DNA from: Clarireedia homoeocarpa
Taxonomy: Eukaryota > Ascomycota > Leotiomycetes > Helotiales > Rutstroemiaceae
Direction of reading: 5' to 3'
Assembly (NCBI GenBank): GCA_001465935.1
Contig: LNKV01000009.1
Coordinates: 372,001-436,000 of the forward strand
DNA: 64,000 nt
Made by a program: the position numbers and the translations under genes. Every line of letters begins with the position of its first letter. Position 1 is the first letter of the stretch. This document shows, piece by piece, positions 11,219-22,980 of this stretch. Below the pieces are notes generated by a model. The model did not search any database and was not told where the DNA came from. It saw only the letters and a list, made by a program, of their open reading frames with translations.

Positions 11219-12036
11219 ATTATCCTAAGATTTCATGACCACACCGAACTCACCGGGCAATATGAACAACTTCTAGATGATGAGAGGAGGGAGAAGGGAA
11301 TTGTACAAATAAGGAACCGATCCGTTCTTGTACCACTGCATACAGATCTCTTTTCTTGATCGAGCGCATCTGCATGTAGTATAGAAAAGGAAATCGATAT
11401 AGAAAAAGCTTAACTCTCTCTTCATACTAAACTCCCACCGCCCAGCTTGGTCTACTGCTGCTGGGTGGTTATTTCGTTTGTCCATAAGTAGTCCTCCAAC
11501 GTTATATGCCATACTTATCATTTCATAGCAGGTCAGTACACAGATGCCGACAACCGCAGTCACAAGCAAAAATAGGGAAGTGCTATGGAACCTAGGTATC
11601 TTTACCGCGTATCTATATTTCTGAATCTAGTAACAGGTTCGGAGGAGGGTCTGAAATCGGCAAGCCTTTCAGCCAGATCCTACCCCAGTCTCATCCACTC
11701 GAGCCAGTTACATTCAACCTTATCTCTAATTCTAATGGAGGTAGCATCCAATGCACACATGCAATCATCCTAAATCCTTCACGACCCCTCATTTTCTCTG
11801 CCGCTGATAAACACCTACTACTATTTCATGTCTTCCTTTTTGACATGATATATTTTCCTCTTCTTGGAACATGATAAATCTTCATCCGACGCCGGAAAGC
11901 CAAAGACAAAATCTCAATTCTCCATGATCGCCCCGCGCAACGCTAAGATAAACAAGGTACTAGCGTCAGCGTCAGCGTCAGCGTCAGCGCCAAGCCTTAT
12001 CTTATCCAAGATCGATCTCATAGCTGAACTTAAAAC
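11219..12036. other. Intergenic with GCGTCA microsatellite
   Basis: Spacer of 818 bases between two plus-strand genes. It contains about four tandem copies of the hexamer AGCGTC near 11962-11988 about 50 bases before the next ATG, so probably in that gene's 5' leader. Nothing else is supported. Confidence 0.55.
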
Positions 12037-14045
12037 ATGGCGGTTAGGAATACAGGTGCAACAGAAATTGAAATTGCAAACGATGAGAAGGAAATCGGAT
12101 CAAACAAGAAAGACTCAAGTAGTCTATCAAACTCTCTGTCGGGCGATATAGAGAAGGACCCTAGCACGATCGAGCAAACCCTGCCCGTTCCTGAGACAAC
12201 CAAAGAGAAAGATCTTGAGAGTGGATTCGCGACGACCGGAATGCTGAAAGGCTGGACTGCCACAAGACATATGAGGAAGAGGGACATGAACGGCAAAGAT
12301 AAAGCTGCGAGGTCGAGAACGGATAGCAATGGAGGTTTAGACAACCCCCAGACAGATGCTACTGCGCAGAGTGTGGAGGCAGGGTCAGTTGAGTATATGG
12401 AGTATTTGACCGAATTGAATAGTGGTAATGATTTACTGGGAGAAGATTCCACAAGAGAAAGACATGGAGGCGGGGCAAACATTGGGGTTACGGATGGGGC
12501 TGCAGATGAGAGATTTGGAAGTGGTAGTACGGAGGGGCATGATGGCGCAAGGGAATTCAAAGTCTATAAGAGAAGGTGGTTCGGGTTGGTGCAATTGGTA
12601 CTTTTAAATATTATTGCTAGCTGGGATGTAAGTATTTTGCCATCTGGTATATTTCTGTTCGACACCATTGCCTTTCATCCCCAATTGATTTCAAACAACG
12701 ACATACTAATCTGCTCGTGCTATAGTGGTTGACCTTCTCTGCAATCTCGACAACAGTTTCCGAATACTATGCTGTATCTGAGTCCGCGATCAACTGGCTT
12801 AGCACAGCTTTTCTCTTCGCTTTCGTTATCGTATCCCCCTTCACGGTATATGTTCTACATCATGGCGGTCCAAAACCTGCCCTCATAATATCGTCTGTGC
12901 TCATATTGCTTGGGAATTGGATTCGTTATGGAGCAACGAAAGCTGGCCCGCATGGAAACTTCGGCGGTGTTATGTTCGGTCAGATACTGACGGGACTTGC
13001 TCAGCCATTTGTGCTCGCAGCTCCTACGAGGTACTCGGATCTGTGGTTTACAAACAATGGAAGAGTAGCTGCCACTGCCGTGATGAGTTTAGCCAATCCA
13101 TTCGGTGGTGCATTAGCTCAGCTGATTGATCCTTTCTGGGCGGGAAGTGCTGGAAGCATACCAAACATGGTCCTCTACATCGCTATCATTGTAAGTCATG
13201 CAACTCACTTTATCATCAGTATCATAATACTAAACGTGATCTAGTCCTCCGTAGCCACCATTCCCTCGTTCTTCATTCCCGCAGCACCACCAACGCCATG
13301 CTCCGCGTCCTCGGAAGAAACCAAACAATCCCTAGGCACCTCACTACGTTTTCTCTTCCGCTTACCAGAATTTTATATGGTTTTCATCCCCTTCGCCTTC
13401 TATACGGCACTCTTCAACAACATCTCCTCGCTGATTAACCAAATGGTTGCACCATATTCCTTCTCTGAAACCGAAGCCGGGATTGCCGGTGCCCTTCTCA
13501 TCGTCGTCGGTCTTGTCACCTCTGCCGTCACCTCCCCTCTGATCGACCGCACCAAATCCTATCTCCTAGCAATCAAACTTCAAATCCCTATTATCGCCGC
13601 CTGCTACTTAGCATTTACCTGGGCACCTCAAACTAGAAGCTTGGGCGCTATCTACGCTATTCCATCGATTCTTGGCGCGGCGTCTTTCAGTCTTGTTCCT
13701 GTTGGTCTGGAATATCTCATTGAGATCACGCATCCGGTGTCTCCGGAAGTCACAAGCACCCTCTGCTGGTCAGGGGGACAATTGTTCGGCGGAATTTTCA
13801 TCATTGCCTCGGACGCGTTGAGGGCGAAGGGCACGTCGGATGGCTCGGCGGATGATGGGTCAGATAGACCCCCGGGACACATGTACAATGCTCTTATTCT
13901 ACAGGCCGTATTGGCTGTTGTGGTGGTGCCGCTTCCGTTGGCCTTGGGATGCTGCGGAAGAGGAAGGGGTGTTAGAATGAGAAGATTAGAGGCGGATAAA
14001 GAGGCTAGACGACGGGATGCAGCGGGTACGGGAGAATCTGCGTAG
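12037..14045 (+). CDS. MFS transporter, SLC49/FLVCR-like
   Basis: Twelve-helix major facilitator of the SLC49 (FLVCR/DIRC2) type; animal members move heme, choline or other small molecules, so the fungal substrate is unknown. Model: 12037-12627, 12726-13190, 13245-14045; 618 residues with all junctions in phase 0 and GTAAGT donors. The first 180 residues are hydrophilic and charged with no hydrophobic segment. Membrane helices start at RRWFGLVQLVLLNIIASWDW; the stretch INWLSTAFLFAFVIVSPF, then LGNWIRYG, GQILTGLAQPFVLAAPTRYSD and LANPFGGALAQL match the FLVCR pattern. A second bundle follows after a loop rich in Pro and Ser. The family assignment rests on motif resemblance only. Confidence 0.85.
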
Positions 14046-15484
14046 TGGTTCGGGATGGTGTATTGATAATGTGTATCTTTACCTAGATGTTTACATGGGA
14101 AAGGAGATGGCGGAAATTTTGCTGATGACTTCATGTTTGTATAGATACCGCTGCATAATCAACACGTATATACGCATTCTTCTCGTACTTGTATTGCACC
14201 ACATTTCTGCTAGACAACTTCTTCACTGGGTCTGAATCTGTGATTATAGAGCACATAAGTTCTCAATGTCCAATTTCCACTTGAACAATTAGATATGGCC
14301 CTGGCATCCTTAGATGCCGTTTCAGATTCGATTTGTAGTGAAATTCCATATTACAGATATCGCCACGGATAACTCTCGTGTCGTTGTTAAGGTGACGCGG
14401 CGTGTTGTTGTCGGCTCCGTCAAGCCGCAACGAAAAAAATGGTTCGGCAAGTCCGTGTCTAAGGTTAGCTATTCAGATGGAGGCTCATCGCGTGAGCCGC
14501 GCGTTGTACTGATGATTGTTTGTAAGCTCTCTAAGTTAGCGCCCATCTTAATTGCCCATGTCCCGTGCTCTCAGGGACAGTTCGGAAAATCAATCTTCTC
14601 GGGTGCATTTGCATTCGTCGGATGGATGAACTTGGTCAAATTATCTAGAAGGAAGAGGAAAGAGCCATCTATCTGTCGCCTTTCAGGGTGCCTGAGGATG
14701 GACGTGCTTCATTTGGAAGACTCTGGCTACAACTATTGTCAAGAGGATTGATGGCAAGCTTGGGGAGCTCACCATGTACCAGCTTCTTGAGTCTCTTTTT
14801 GTGTTCTTCTTCTGTTCTCTGTTTCTGCTCTCCATTGTCGCTTAGCTGCAGTTTTCCTGGTTATCCTTTTCTTTCGCGTCGAGAGAGGGGGGCACGGAAC
14901 CCCTTTGTTATCTCCAATTTGTGAACTAGACGTATATGCGAAGTTCTGGCGAAGTCGTGTATACGCATGCTCAATACGGCTGTGCATTTTATAAGTTACG
15001 TACACTAAAATGGCATTGGATTTGATATTGGTGATGTGCAATGTAAATATACGAAAGCCAGCATAAAGCCAAGACGTGCGTGCATATTTGGGTCGGTGTC
15101 GGGTAGACAATCAAAAGCAATATGATCTTTTAAAAAGTATCGGCATTAATTAGGGCATCACGCGGTGTACGAAAAAGTTTTGCGCACCAAAAAATTCTTA
15201 TTCAAAAATCTCCAACTTAAAAATTCAGATTTTATTGGGCCACAAATACACCCGTTTCCCCAAGAAAAGGGGCACGCTCGCATCTTGTGAGGCTTTCGCG
15301 ATATAATCGAAACACCAAATAATTAAACAGCCACTTAGCAGAGATGCATAAGAAATCTTTCACGATGCAAAGTAGTTATGGTTTGCCATCAAGAAACTTT
15401 CCCTCCTGACGTTCCTAGCGGTGAGCCCTTTCTACTAACACATTCTTCCAATCCAATAGGCTGAATCCACGTACAACATAGCAT

Positions 15485-16140
15485 TCGACGTCTCAGAAAA
15501 ACCAAATTTTGTTGCACATCTGCTCGTATATTGAAAGAACCCAAGGTGTTGTAGATATAAGTATTCAATAGTTTGTCTGAAAACCCAAATTTTGTTGCAC
15601 GTCTGCTCGTATACTGAAAGAACCTAAGATGTTGTAGATACAAGTAGTTGATATCTCGTCTGAGGAACTAAATTGTGTTGCATGTCTACTCGTATATTGA
15701 AAGAACCTAAGATGTTGTAGGTATAAGTATTTAACGTTTCGTCTGAAGAAAACAAATTTTGTTGCATATCTGCCCGTATATTGAAAGAATCCAAGATGTT
15801 GTCGATATGAACATTCGATATCTCGTCTGAGGAAGCAAATTGTGTTGCACGTCTACTCGTATATTGAAAGAAGCCAATATGTTGTAGACATGAATATTCG
15901 ATGTCTCGTACGAAAAAGCAAATTTTGTTGCATATCTGCCCGTATATCGAAAGAACCTAAGATACTATAAGTATAAGTATTCAATATGTCGTCTAGAAAA
16001 AAACAATTTTTGTTGCATATCTGCCCGTATACTGAAAGAACCCAAGATGTTGTCGATATAAACATTCGATATTCTCGTCTGAGGAAGCCAGTTTTGTTGC
16101 ACATCTGCCCGTATACTGAAGAACGCAAAATATTGTGGCA
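15485..16140. repeat. 83-bp tandem array, eight degenerate copies
   Basis: The core GTTGCA starts at 15511, 15594, 15677, 15761, 15844, 15927, 16012 and 16096, so the period is 83-85 bases. Each unit carries TTGTTGCA, then TCGTATA or CCGTATA, TGAAAGAA, CCAAGATGTTGT and a CGTCTGAGGAA-like end. Copies 3 and 5 share TGTGTTGCA and GTCTACTCG, while 4, 6 and 7 share TTTGTTGCATATCTGCCCG, a dimeric order of about 167 bases. The period is not a multiple of three, so it is not a coding repeat. Most differences between copies are transitions. Confidence 0.93.
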
Positions 16141-16860
16141 TGAGCTAGAATCGGATGATGGCTATGTAGGGTATAGTTTGAGCCGATAGTGTGACCTCTC
16201 TCTTGCTCGGCAATCAATAGACGACGTCGGGGTCGTATATCGCTCGCTCGCATAGGCTTTTCGCGAGTCGTACAGTAGCAGTAAGTGTGCACGGTGTGTT
16301 ATTCAGCAATCCCGTGCGTAGGGGCCGTATGCACGAAGTACCCTGAGAATTGCAAGACAGCAAATCTCCGTCAGTGCCAAGCTCCTCGTGCTCCCCTCTG
16401 CGAAAACTGCGGAGTCGGTCTTTTCCCCAGCCATAAGTACTGTACTGTACGCCCCGTGCCGCAGCAAAATCAAATCAAGACCAAATCAAGTACCGTGATC
16501 AGAGATGGGGACCCTCGTCTTGGCCGGAACTTGGCGGAATGTTCGGGTGTTTGCTTATGGGACATCCGTGTACTTGGGTAACAATGTAAACCGTGTAACA
16601 ATCAAAAGACCCTGCCGTGCATACATCCATGCATCAAGGGCGAGCGACAGGATTATGAAATGATGACAAGCCACAAAATGGCCTTTGTATGAGCGCCAAG
16701 GGGGGCTGTGCATGTTGGGTGTGATTGAGAGCGTGGGAGGCGGATGCTCATTGGTCAAGCCGTGAGCTTTTGGCGTTTTGAGCACGTTTTCCCCAGTGGC
16801 CATAGCTCCCTGTGTAACAGAGCGTACACGTACGAAGTCATGAGCAGGGAACGAAGTCAT

Positions 16861-16960
16861 CGCCTGGTGAATCTGACGACAGGGAGTGTGGCGTACGCAG
16901 TCGGAGTCGGAGTGTGTGATGAGAATGTGCAACAGCGCCTGGTGAATCTGACGATAGGGA
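16861..16960. repeat. 25-bp direct repeat, 75 bases apart
   Basis: CGCCTGGTGAATCTGACGA followed by C or T and AGGGA occurs at 16861-16885 and 16936-16960, the two copies differing by one transition. The second copy leads straight into GGGATT tandem units. Confidence 0.85.
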
Positions 16961-17495
16961 TTGGGATTGGGATTGGGATTGGGCATTGATCTCTACTCGT
17001 AGGAGTGAATTGTTTGTCGTAAACGTATGACACACCAGACAGTCTCCCTCACTCCCTCACTCCCACACTCCCACACTCCCACTACATACAACTACTTACT
17101 TCGTACACTTCGTACACTGGCTGCTTGAACCTCACACTCTTCATCATAACTTGGCAGACTGCTTGTTGCACGTAGCTCCTTGGCCATCATTGGATATCAT
17201 TGGCCCTCGCTTTGCGCTCCTCGTTCCTTCAATTTTAGGAAAAGCATCAAAGTCTCAGTCTCAGTCTCGGTCTCGCCCTCGCCCTCGCCTCCACCGTCTC
17301 AACTATTACTTCGTGCATACTTCGTACTTTGCTCGCGCCTACTTAGTACTCACATACTCACAGCAGCTACCCTGACAGCTTCAGCTACAGCTGTCCATTT
17401 CCAGCTGGCATAGTCCCGCACCCACAATATTCGTGCCTTCCTCGACCTGCACCGCCATAGTCGAATGTTTGATAGCTGAAATAGGTAAGATCCAA

Positions 17496-17577
17496 CTCTT
17501 CTCTCTCTCTCTCACCCTCTCTCTCTCTCTCTCTCACCCTCTCTCTCTCTCTCCCTCCCTCCCTCTCTCTCTCTGCA
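17496..17577. repeat. CT-rich microsatellite
   Basis: Interrupted (CT)n tract with CACC and CCCT interruptions, an almost pure pyrimidine strand of about 80 bases lying 600 bases upstream of the exchanger gene. It may be in its promoter or leader. Confidence 0.9.
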
Positions 17578-18174
17578 GTGTTCTTTTGCTTCCTCTGTTT
17601 CCCTTTCCACGACATCTGGAACGTTGTTGTGCGGCCAAATCGCTCCACCCAAGAAGACGCAAAGCGAAACCAACTTATTTCGCGAAACTTGGAATTTTCT
17701 GGACTGGTACTGTACCGTTTGATCGTCATCGAGGAAGATCATTTCCCAGTAGAGCTCGCTCGCCTCGTCCCCATCTTTGGGTCAGAACGTCTAGAAGCCC
17801 ATTTCCCGCACAAGCTTCAATTCTTTTATATCAAAGGAGGCGCAGCAGCTCCAGAAAGAAGAAGAAGAGAAAAAACGCTCACACATATTTCCCCTTCGGA
17901 GTGGAGCTCGATAGGATTTCCACCGATCGAACGAAATAAGTGCCCGAGACTTATCCATCACACACACACAGTCTTATCCCATACTCAGGCACAGGCGCTG
18001 GCACAGGAATCAACGTTCATCCCGAACGCCAAAACCTTTTTCTTACCCTTTCTGCCTCTTAACCTACCTACCCAATATTACCACTTTCGGTCCATTTCCC
18101 TGTTTCTCTCACATTAGTCCGCATCATACATTACACCGATTGAGTCGCGACCAAACGGCTCGATCTTTGCCAAG

Positions 18175-20349
18175 ATGGTTTGTAAGTAGAACAGCGTGAT
18201 GAGTGATCTCCCTCGTTTTTCTTTTTTCGACTTTTCCATCATTCTTCCTCTTCAATCAATCAATCAATCAATCAATCATTGTCAATTGGCATCGCACGCG
18301 CACAGCGTATTCGACCAATTGAAAGCCTCACGCATTTGTTGGTGGTCGGTTGCACCCAGAGCAATCGGGCAACAGCCAGGATCTTTGATGTGCAGCCCTT
18401 TGTTGCATTTCACGCTGCACACATACCCCTCCCGAGACGTTTTTAAATGGTATTACAACCCAGCATCATGTGTGTTCCCATTCACCACCCGGCTATGCAG
18501 AGAGATATTACTTTAGTCGAGCTTGAAGCCACGCCTCACTCATCTCTATCAAATCCCTCCCCCGTTCATTGATATCCTTTCATTCCTGTGATATCCCTTC
18601 TCCACTTGCCAATTACGCCAAGGGCCAAGAAAGCTATCTGGAGACAATATTTGTTTGCGCGCGACACAACTGGAACATCTAATCTTCGACATGATAACTA
18701 TCCAGAGTGGCTATGCTAACGTTTGCGATCTCTGATATGTAGCGCATCCTCAATACCGAGAACAACTGAAGCGAGCACGTTCTGCAAGCTACCGAAGCGA
18801 TCACAACGGACGTCCAGCACCCAACATGCCGGATGCTAATGAGCATACAAGCCTGCTGGGCAATGGACATGGCAATGGACATGTCATTGGAAGGAAAACT
18901 AGTGTGCAGGAGTTCTTTTTCAGCAGGAGGACCACACCGGGCATGGACAGCGACAACTTCGTCACACGTTATTCCGCTTCGGCATGGCACGTTGGGAAAG
19001 TTACTTTGTACAGCAATTATGTGAACGTTCTATTGGTCTTCGTGCCATTAGGAATTGTTGCAGGCGTGACACACTGGGATCCAGTCGTCACCTTCATTCT
19101 CAACTTCTTCGCTATTATCCCACTTGCATCAATCCTTTCATTTGCTACGGAAGAAATCTCAATGAAATTGGGAGAGACACTAGGAGGGCTCTTGAACGCC
19201 TCCTTTGGAAATGCTGTGGAACTTATTGTATGTTGGTCTTGTGCGGCCTGTGGGGGGACTGGAAGTGCATTAGCTAACAAAGTCATACAGGTCAGTATCG
19301 TCGCTTTGAAGCAAGGCCAGGTTCGCATCGTTCAATCGAGTATGTTGGGCAGTATCTTGTCGAATTCTCTGCTTGTGTTGGGATGCTGCTTCTTGGCGGG
19401 TGGAATCCACAATACTCGAACTGGAACCGCTTTGGGCATTGAACAGCAATTCAACAACACTGTTGCTTCGACCATGTCCTCCTTGATGGTTGTTGCGTCA
19501 TGCGCCTTGATTATTCCCGCAACTGTAGGTAACTCAAATCTGGTCTCATGATTCAATGCTGACCCCTGCAGCTCTATGCCGCACTTAGCAAGACCTCAGT
19601 CGACTCAGATGCTAATATCCTGATTCTATCCCACGGCACCTCTATTATCTTACTGATTCTCTATGTGCTCTATTTGATGTTCCAGCTCCGAACACACTCT
19701 GGTCTTTTCGATGCCGAACATCAATCTGCCGATGATGATGAAGAAGAAGAGGAAGAAGCGCAAATAAGCCCTTGGGCCGCCGCCGCTGTTCTTATTGCCG
19801 TCACTGTCTGTGTATCAGTTTGCGCCGATTACCTTGTTGACTCCATTGATGCTCTCGTCGAGAAAGCCCATATCTCTAAAACCTTCGTCGGTCTTATTCT
19901 TTTGCCAATTGTTGGAAATGCGGCCGAGCACGTCACCGCTGTTGTGGTTGCCGTTAAGGATAAGATGGATCTTGCTATGGGTGTTGCTATCGGGTCCTCA
20001 ATGCAAATCGCACTTCTCGTCACCCCTTTCCTGGTTATTTTGGGATGGATCATCGATGTTCCAATGACGCTTCACTTCGAGACTTTCGAAACAGTCATCT
20101 TCTTCTTGAGTGTTTTGGTTGTCACCTATGTTATTCAAGATGGAAAGAGTAACTATTTGGAGGGTGCTATGGTGAGTTTTTTTTTTTCGGCCTTGCTGTC
20201 ACGTTTGCGCATAAATACTAATTTAGATCTAGCTTCTCGGTCTCTACATCATTATTGGCCTTGCCTTCTTGGTCTACCCCGATTCAGCTGGTGCTCATGA
20301 AGTTCCATCTATGGTCGTCAGATCGATTAAGTCTATGGCAGGATATTAA
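18175..20349 (+). CDS. Vacuolar-type Ca2+/H+ exchanger (CAX family)
   Basis: Proton-driven calcium antiporter of the Vcx1/CAX family, which loads Ca2+ into the vacuole. Model: 18175-18181, 18743-19227, 19291-19524, 19572-20171, 20233-20349; 480 residues. The first exon (ATGGTTT then GTAAGT) is inferred; a start at the in-frame ATG at 18826 (MPDANEHTSLLGNGHGNGH) would remove 30 residues. The two alpha repeats are clear: FGNAVELIVSIVALKQGQ (G158-E162) and VGNAAEHVTAVVVAVKDK (G357-E361), each with the ion-binding Glu. An acidic run (DDDEEEEEEAQIS) splits the two halves, as is typical. The first intron is about 561 bp and contains TCAA microsatellite units. Convergent with STN1. Ortholog-level naming (VCX1 versus a paralogue) is not possible from this window. 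Confidence 0.93.
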
Positions 20350-21232
20350 GGAGAAATTTGCTGCCGGATGTGTAATACGTTGGTTTCTTTTATCTAATAC
20401 ATTACAGTGGGGAAAGCAAAACAACCAAACGGCGTTGGAGCGCTGGTATGCTTAGTTAACGGGGAAGAGGGTGGCAAATTGAATGAATTGGGGATTGATG
20501 AATAAAGGAAGACAGGGAAAAAGCAATGGAAAGTTTGGCTTTATGGAAGGATGAATGCGATGGGGAATGGAAAAGGGAAAAAGGAAAGAAATACGAAATT
20601 ACAAAAGTAAGTGTAAGAATAACAGTAGTGGTCAATTGACCTTGTATATGATTTGCCGCGTGAACAATGGAGATATATTTTTATGTTTTAGGTTGAGTTG
20701 AGCTGAGTTAAGTGTTGTTATGCTGAGGTGCAATGCTATTGTGGGACGAGGGCTGCGAGAGGGGTAGGTAAGGAGTTTGAATTGTGGTCAAAAGCATTGG
20801 GCAAAATGGAGCAAGTAAAATCCCCCCTCGCCCTCCCCCCAAAAATTAAATTGAGAACTGGATTTGTGGTTCCAGTTGCAGGGTTAGGGTTGATGTTTCT
20901 ATTCTGCTTCTGCTTCTTGTCCCACTACCAAGACTAACTAACTATCATTATTAGTGCGAAAATTGAAGTATAAAAAAAAAAAAAAATTGATGTGTATCTA
21001 TGCTTCTATCTATCTATCTATCTACCTCGTCCTGGAATTAGTTGGGTATCCGAAAATGCTCTGCTCTAATGCGAACGAACACGAACAACCGCCCATCATC
21101 CTGCAAACGACATGCCTCCAGCCAGCATAAGAGTAAATAGTGTACAGGTATCTTCCAGCCTCGAGATATTCAATCCTAGTCCACTCGACTCAACTCGACA
21201 TTAGTGCCATAGTAAGTTTACATATCATACGC
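20350..21232. other. Convergent intergenic region, CAX / STN1
   Basis: 3' flanks of two convergent genes. A poly-A run of about 14 near 20973-20986 and a CTAT microsatellite near 21003-21028 are the only structures seen. Confidence 0.6.
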
Positions 21233-22470
21233 TCACAGCCCAAGAGTATCCTTGTACTTTGCCCTATCCCTCTCGGGTATCACAGCCGCGATAGTTGCGG
21301 AAGTGATGGGGAGATGGTGAAACCGCTTTTTGATGGATGTTCCTGGGATCGTTGGGCCGGAGACATGGGTGGAGGAGGAGGAGGAGGAGGAGGTGAGTCT
21401 GGGCGGTTTGTAGGGCGGGTTGTTGGTCGTTGAAGAAGAGGATGAAGATGAGGTAGAAGTGGAGGATTTGCGATGGGAAAGAAGATGAGGATGAGATTTG
21501 GACGATACTGCGGGTCGAGAAGCCATAGATAAAAGCCGCGCTGCTTCTCTATCTTTCTCGTCCTTTTCCTCGGAGGATTTATTATGTCTCTGCCTGCCAT
21601 CGTTCGCGTCCTCTCTCTCCCGTGTCCGTTTCCGGATCTTCTCATCTCCCCTCCTCGCCTTCTCCTTTTCTCTCATATGGCGCTTAATCTTCTCCTCACT
21701 AACAACCCACTCTTTCCCTAAAACATCCCTCTTAAAATCCGCACATTCATCCCACCACTTCCTCTCCACATCTGTGCTCCCCACCACGGTGATCTTCACC
21801 ACTTGTAATTGTATCATGCCATTGAATTGACTAACCGTACCCAGCACGCGCAGGATTGAGCATTCGGAGATGAGGGACCAGGGAATGGAGGGATTGGCTA
21901 CGGAGTGGGGCTCGGATTCTTTGTTTCCCGGGTGATAGGCTGGATTTGTGGTAGATGAGCCCGCGGGAAGTGATGGAGAAGGCGCGGGTAAGAGAGCGAC
22001 GCATTCGACGCAGGCGCCGCTTCCGTCGTCGATGGTGTAGACTCTACGACGGAAGAAATCGTCAATGGACACGAGGACGCCAAAGAGCTTTATGTAGCGG
22101 ATTGGATGGTGGGAGGTAGGGTGATGGTGAACTGGTTGGCCTGTTGCTTTGTTAGCTTGCTTGTGCTATACTTTTCGATACTGGAGAATCGGGGCGACAT
22201 AGTCGTAGGGAGACGTGGGAGAGGAAGATTGATGGCTACGCTAGTGGAAAGCATGTCGGGAGGGAGATAGAGAACAAAGAGATGGAGAAACAAACTATCA
22301 ACGAAAACACCCTCATCTTTCAATGTATACAAATCGCTGCATCTTAAGGGACACCATTTCTCAAATGTAGGCGAGAGATAGTAGAGGTCTGGAGGATAGC
22401 GGGTTTTTTCATTGTCATTATTCGGATTGCGATTGGGTTCGGGATCGGAATCGGAGATGGATGTGGTCAT
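21233..22470 (-). CDS. STN1: Telomere-capping protein Stn1 (CST complex)
   Basis: OB-fold subunit of the Cdc13/CTC1-Stn1-Ten1 complex that protects telomere ends and helps lagging-strand fill-in. Model: 22311-22470 plus 21233-22140; 355 residues. The N-terminal YYLSPTFEKWCPLRCSDLY and the OB core HHPIRYIKLFGVLVSIDDF followed by RRRVYTIDDGSGACVECVAL match fungal Stn1. The intron is the weak point: the chosen donor is GTGTTT, but phase (GAG G/GC) and the GCTAAC...CAACAG acceptor fit, giving LKDEGQPVHHHPTSHHPIRY. After the OB fold the protein is Ser- and Lys-rich, with two poly-Ser tracts, and has no obvious winged-helix pair. The length is similar to other short Stn1 proteins. The family call is good; the exact junction is moderate. 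Confidence 0.82.
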
Positions 22471-22980
22471 GGCATTTTGAATGTTTTGGGATTTTTCTTG
22501 CGTGCTTGTAAGAGGAATGGTAAGAGCAAGAGGAAGATAGAGAGGTCTTTTATACGAGCAATATGGTGAGATTGAGGTTTGTGAAGATAGCTAGGGATTT
22601 ATACAATGCTTCTTGTTTGTTTGTGAGTCGAGCTGAAATGGCATCCCGATGAAGACGTGAAGCTGACACGAAATTTCACTGTGTCACGTGGTACTAATTT
22701 GACGTACAATTATCCTGGTAAAACCAAGTTGACTTAAATATAAGAAAGAGCAAGAAACTATATCTCCCGAAAGTGCTTCATTATAAATAAGCTGATCATA
22801 TGGTAGACCTACCGGATTTTGGAAAACCAGGTATACTACTAATGAGGTATAAACCATCGTATCCATCGTCATAAAAACGCCCATGTGTGCCCATGTCATA
22901 TCCATTTTCTCCTGTGTAGAATATCCACAGTCCAAACTCCAACTCCAGCCCAATTCAGATTAAATGCAAAATGCAAACCA
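22471..22980. other. Intergenic, STN1 promoter / DNAJC9-like 3' flank
   Basis: 510 bases between two minus-strand genes. No gene or repeat is visible. Confidence 0.55.

Larger units (their letters stand above)
14046..18174. other. Gene-poor block of 4.1 kb rich in repeats
   Basis: The longest stretch without a supported gene. It holds an 83-bp tandem array (15.49-16.14 kb), a 25-bp direct repeat (16861-16885 and 16936-16960), GGGATT units near 16957-16985, CTCACTCC-type units near 17041-17090, a CT-rich tract at 17496-17577, and then the 5' flank of the Ca2+ exchanger gene. Open frames here (for example 14314-14751 and 17578-18117, plus strand) have no recognisable domain and the latter starts inside the CT tract. 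Confidence 0.6.

Noticed and set aside
14314..14751. Plus-strand open frame of 145 codons
   Set aside because: No domain; basic, low-information protein in a gene-poor block.
17578..18117. Plus-strand open frame of 179 codons before the exchanger gene
   Set aside because: Starts inside a CT microsatellite, has no domain or splice partner, and lies in the exchanger's 5' flank; probably chance.
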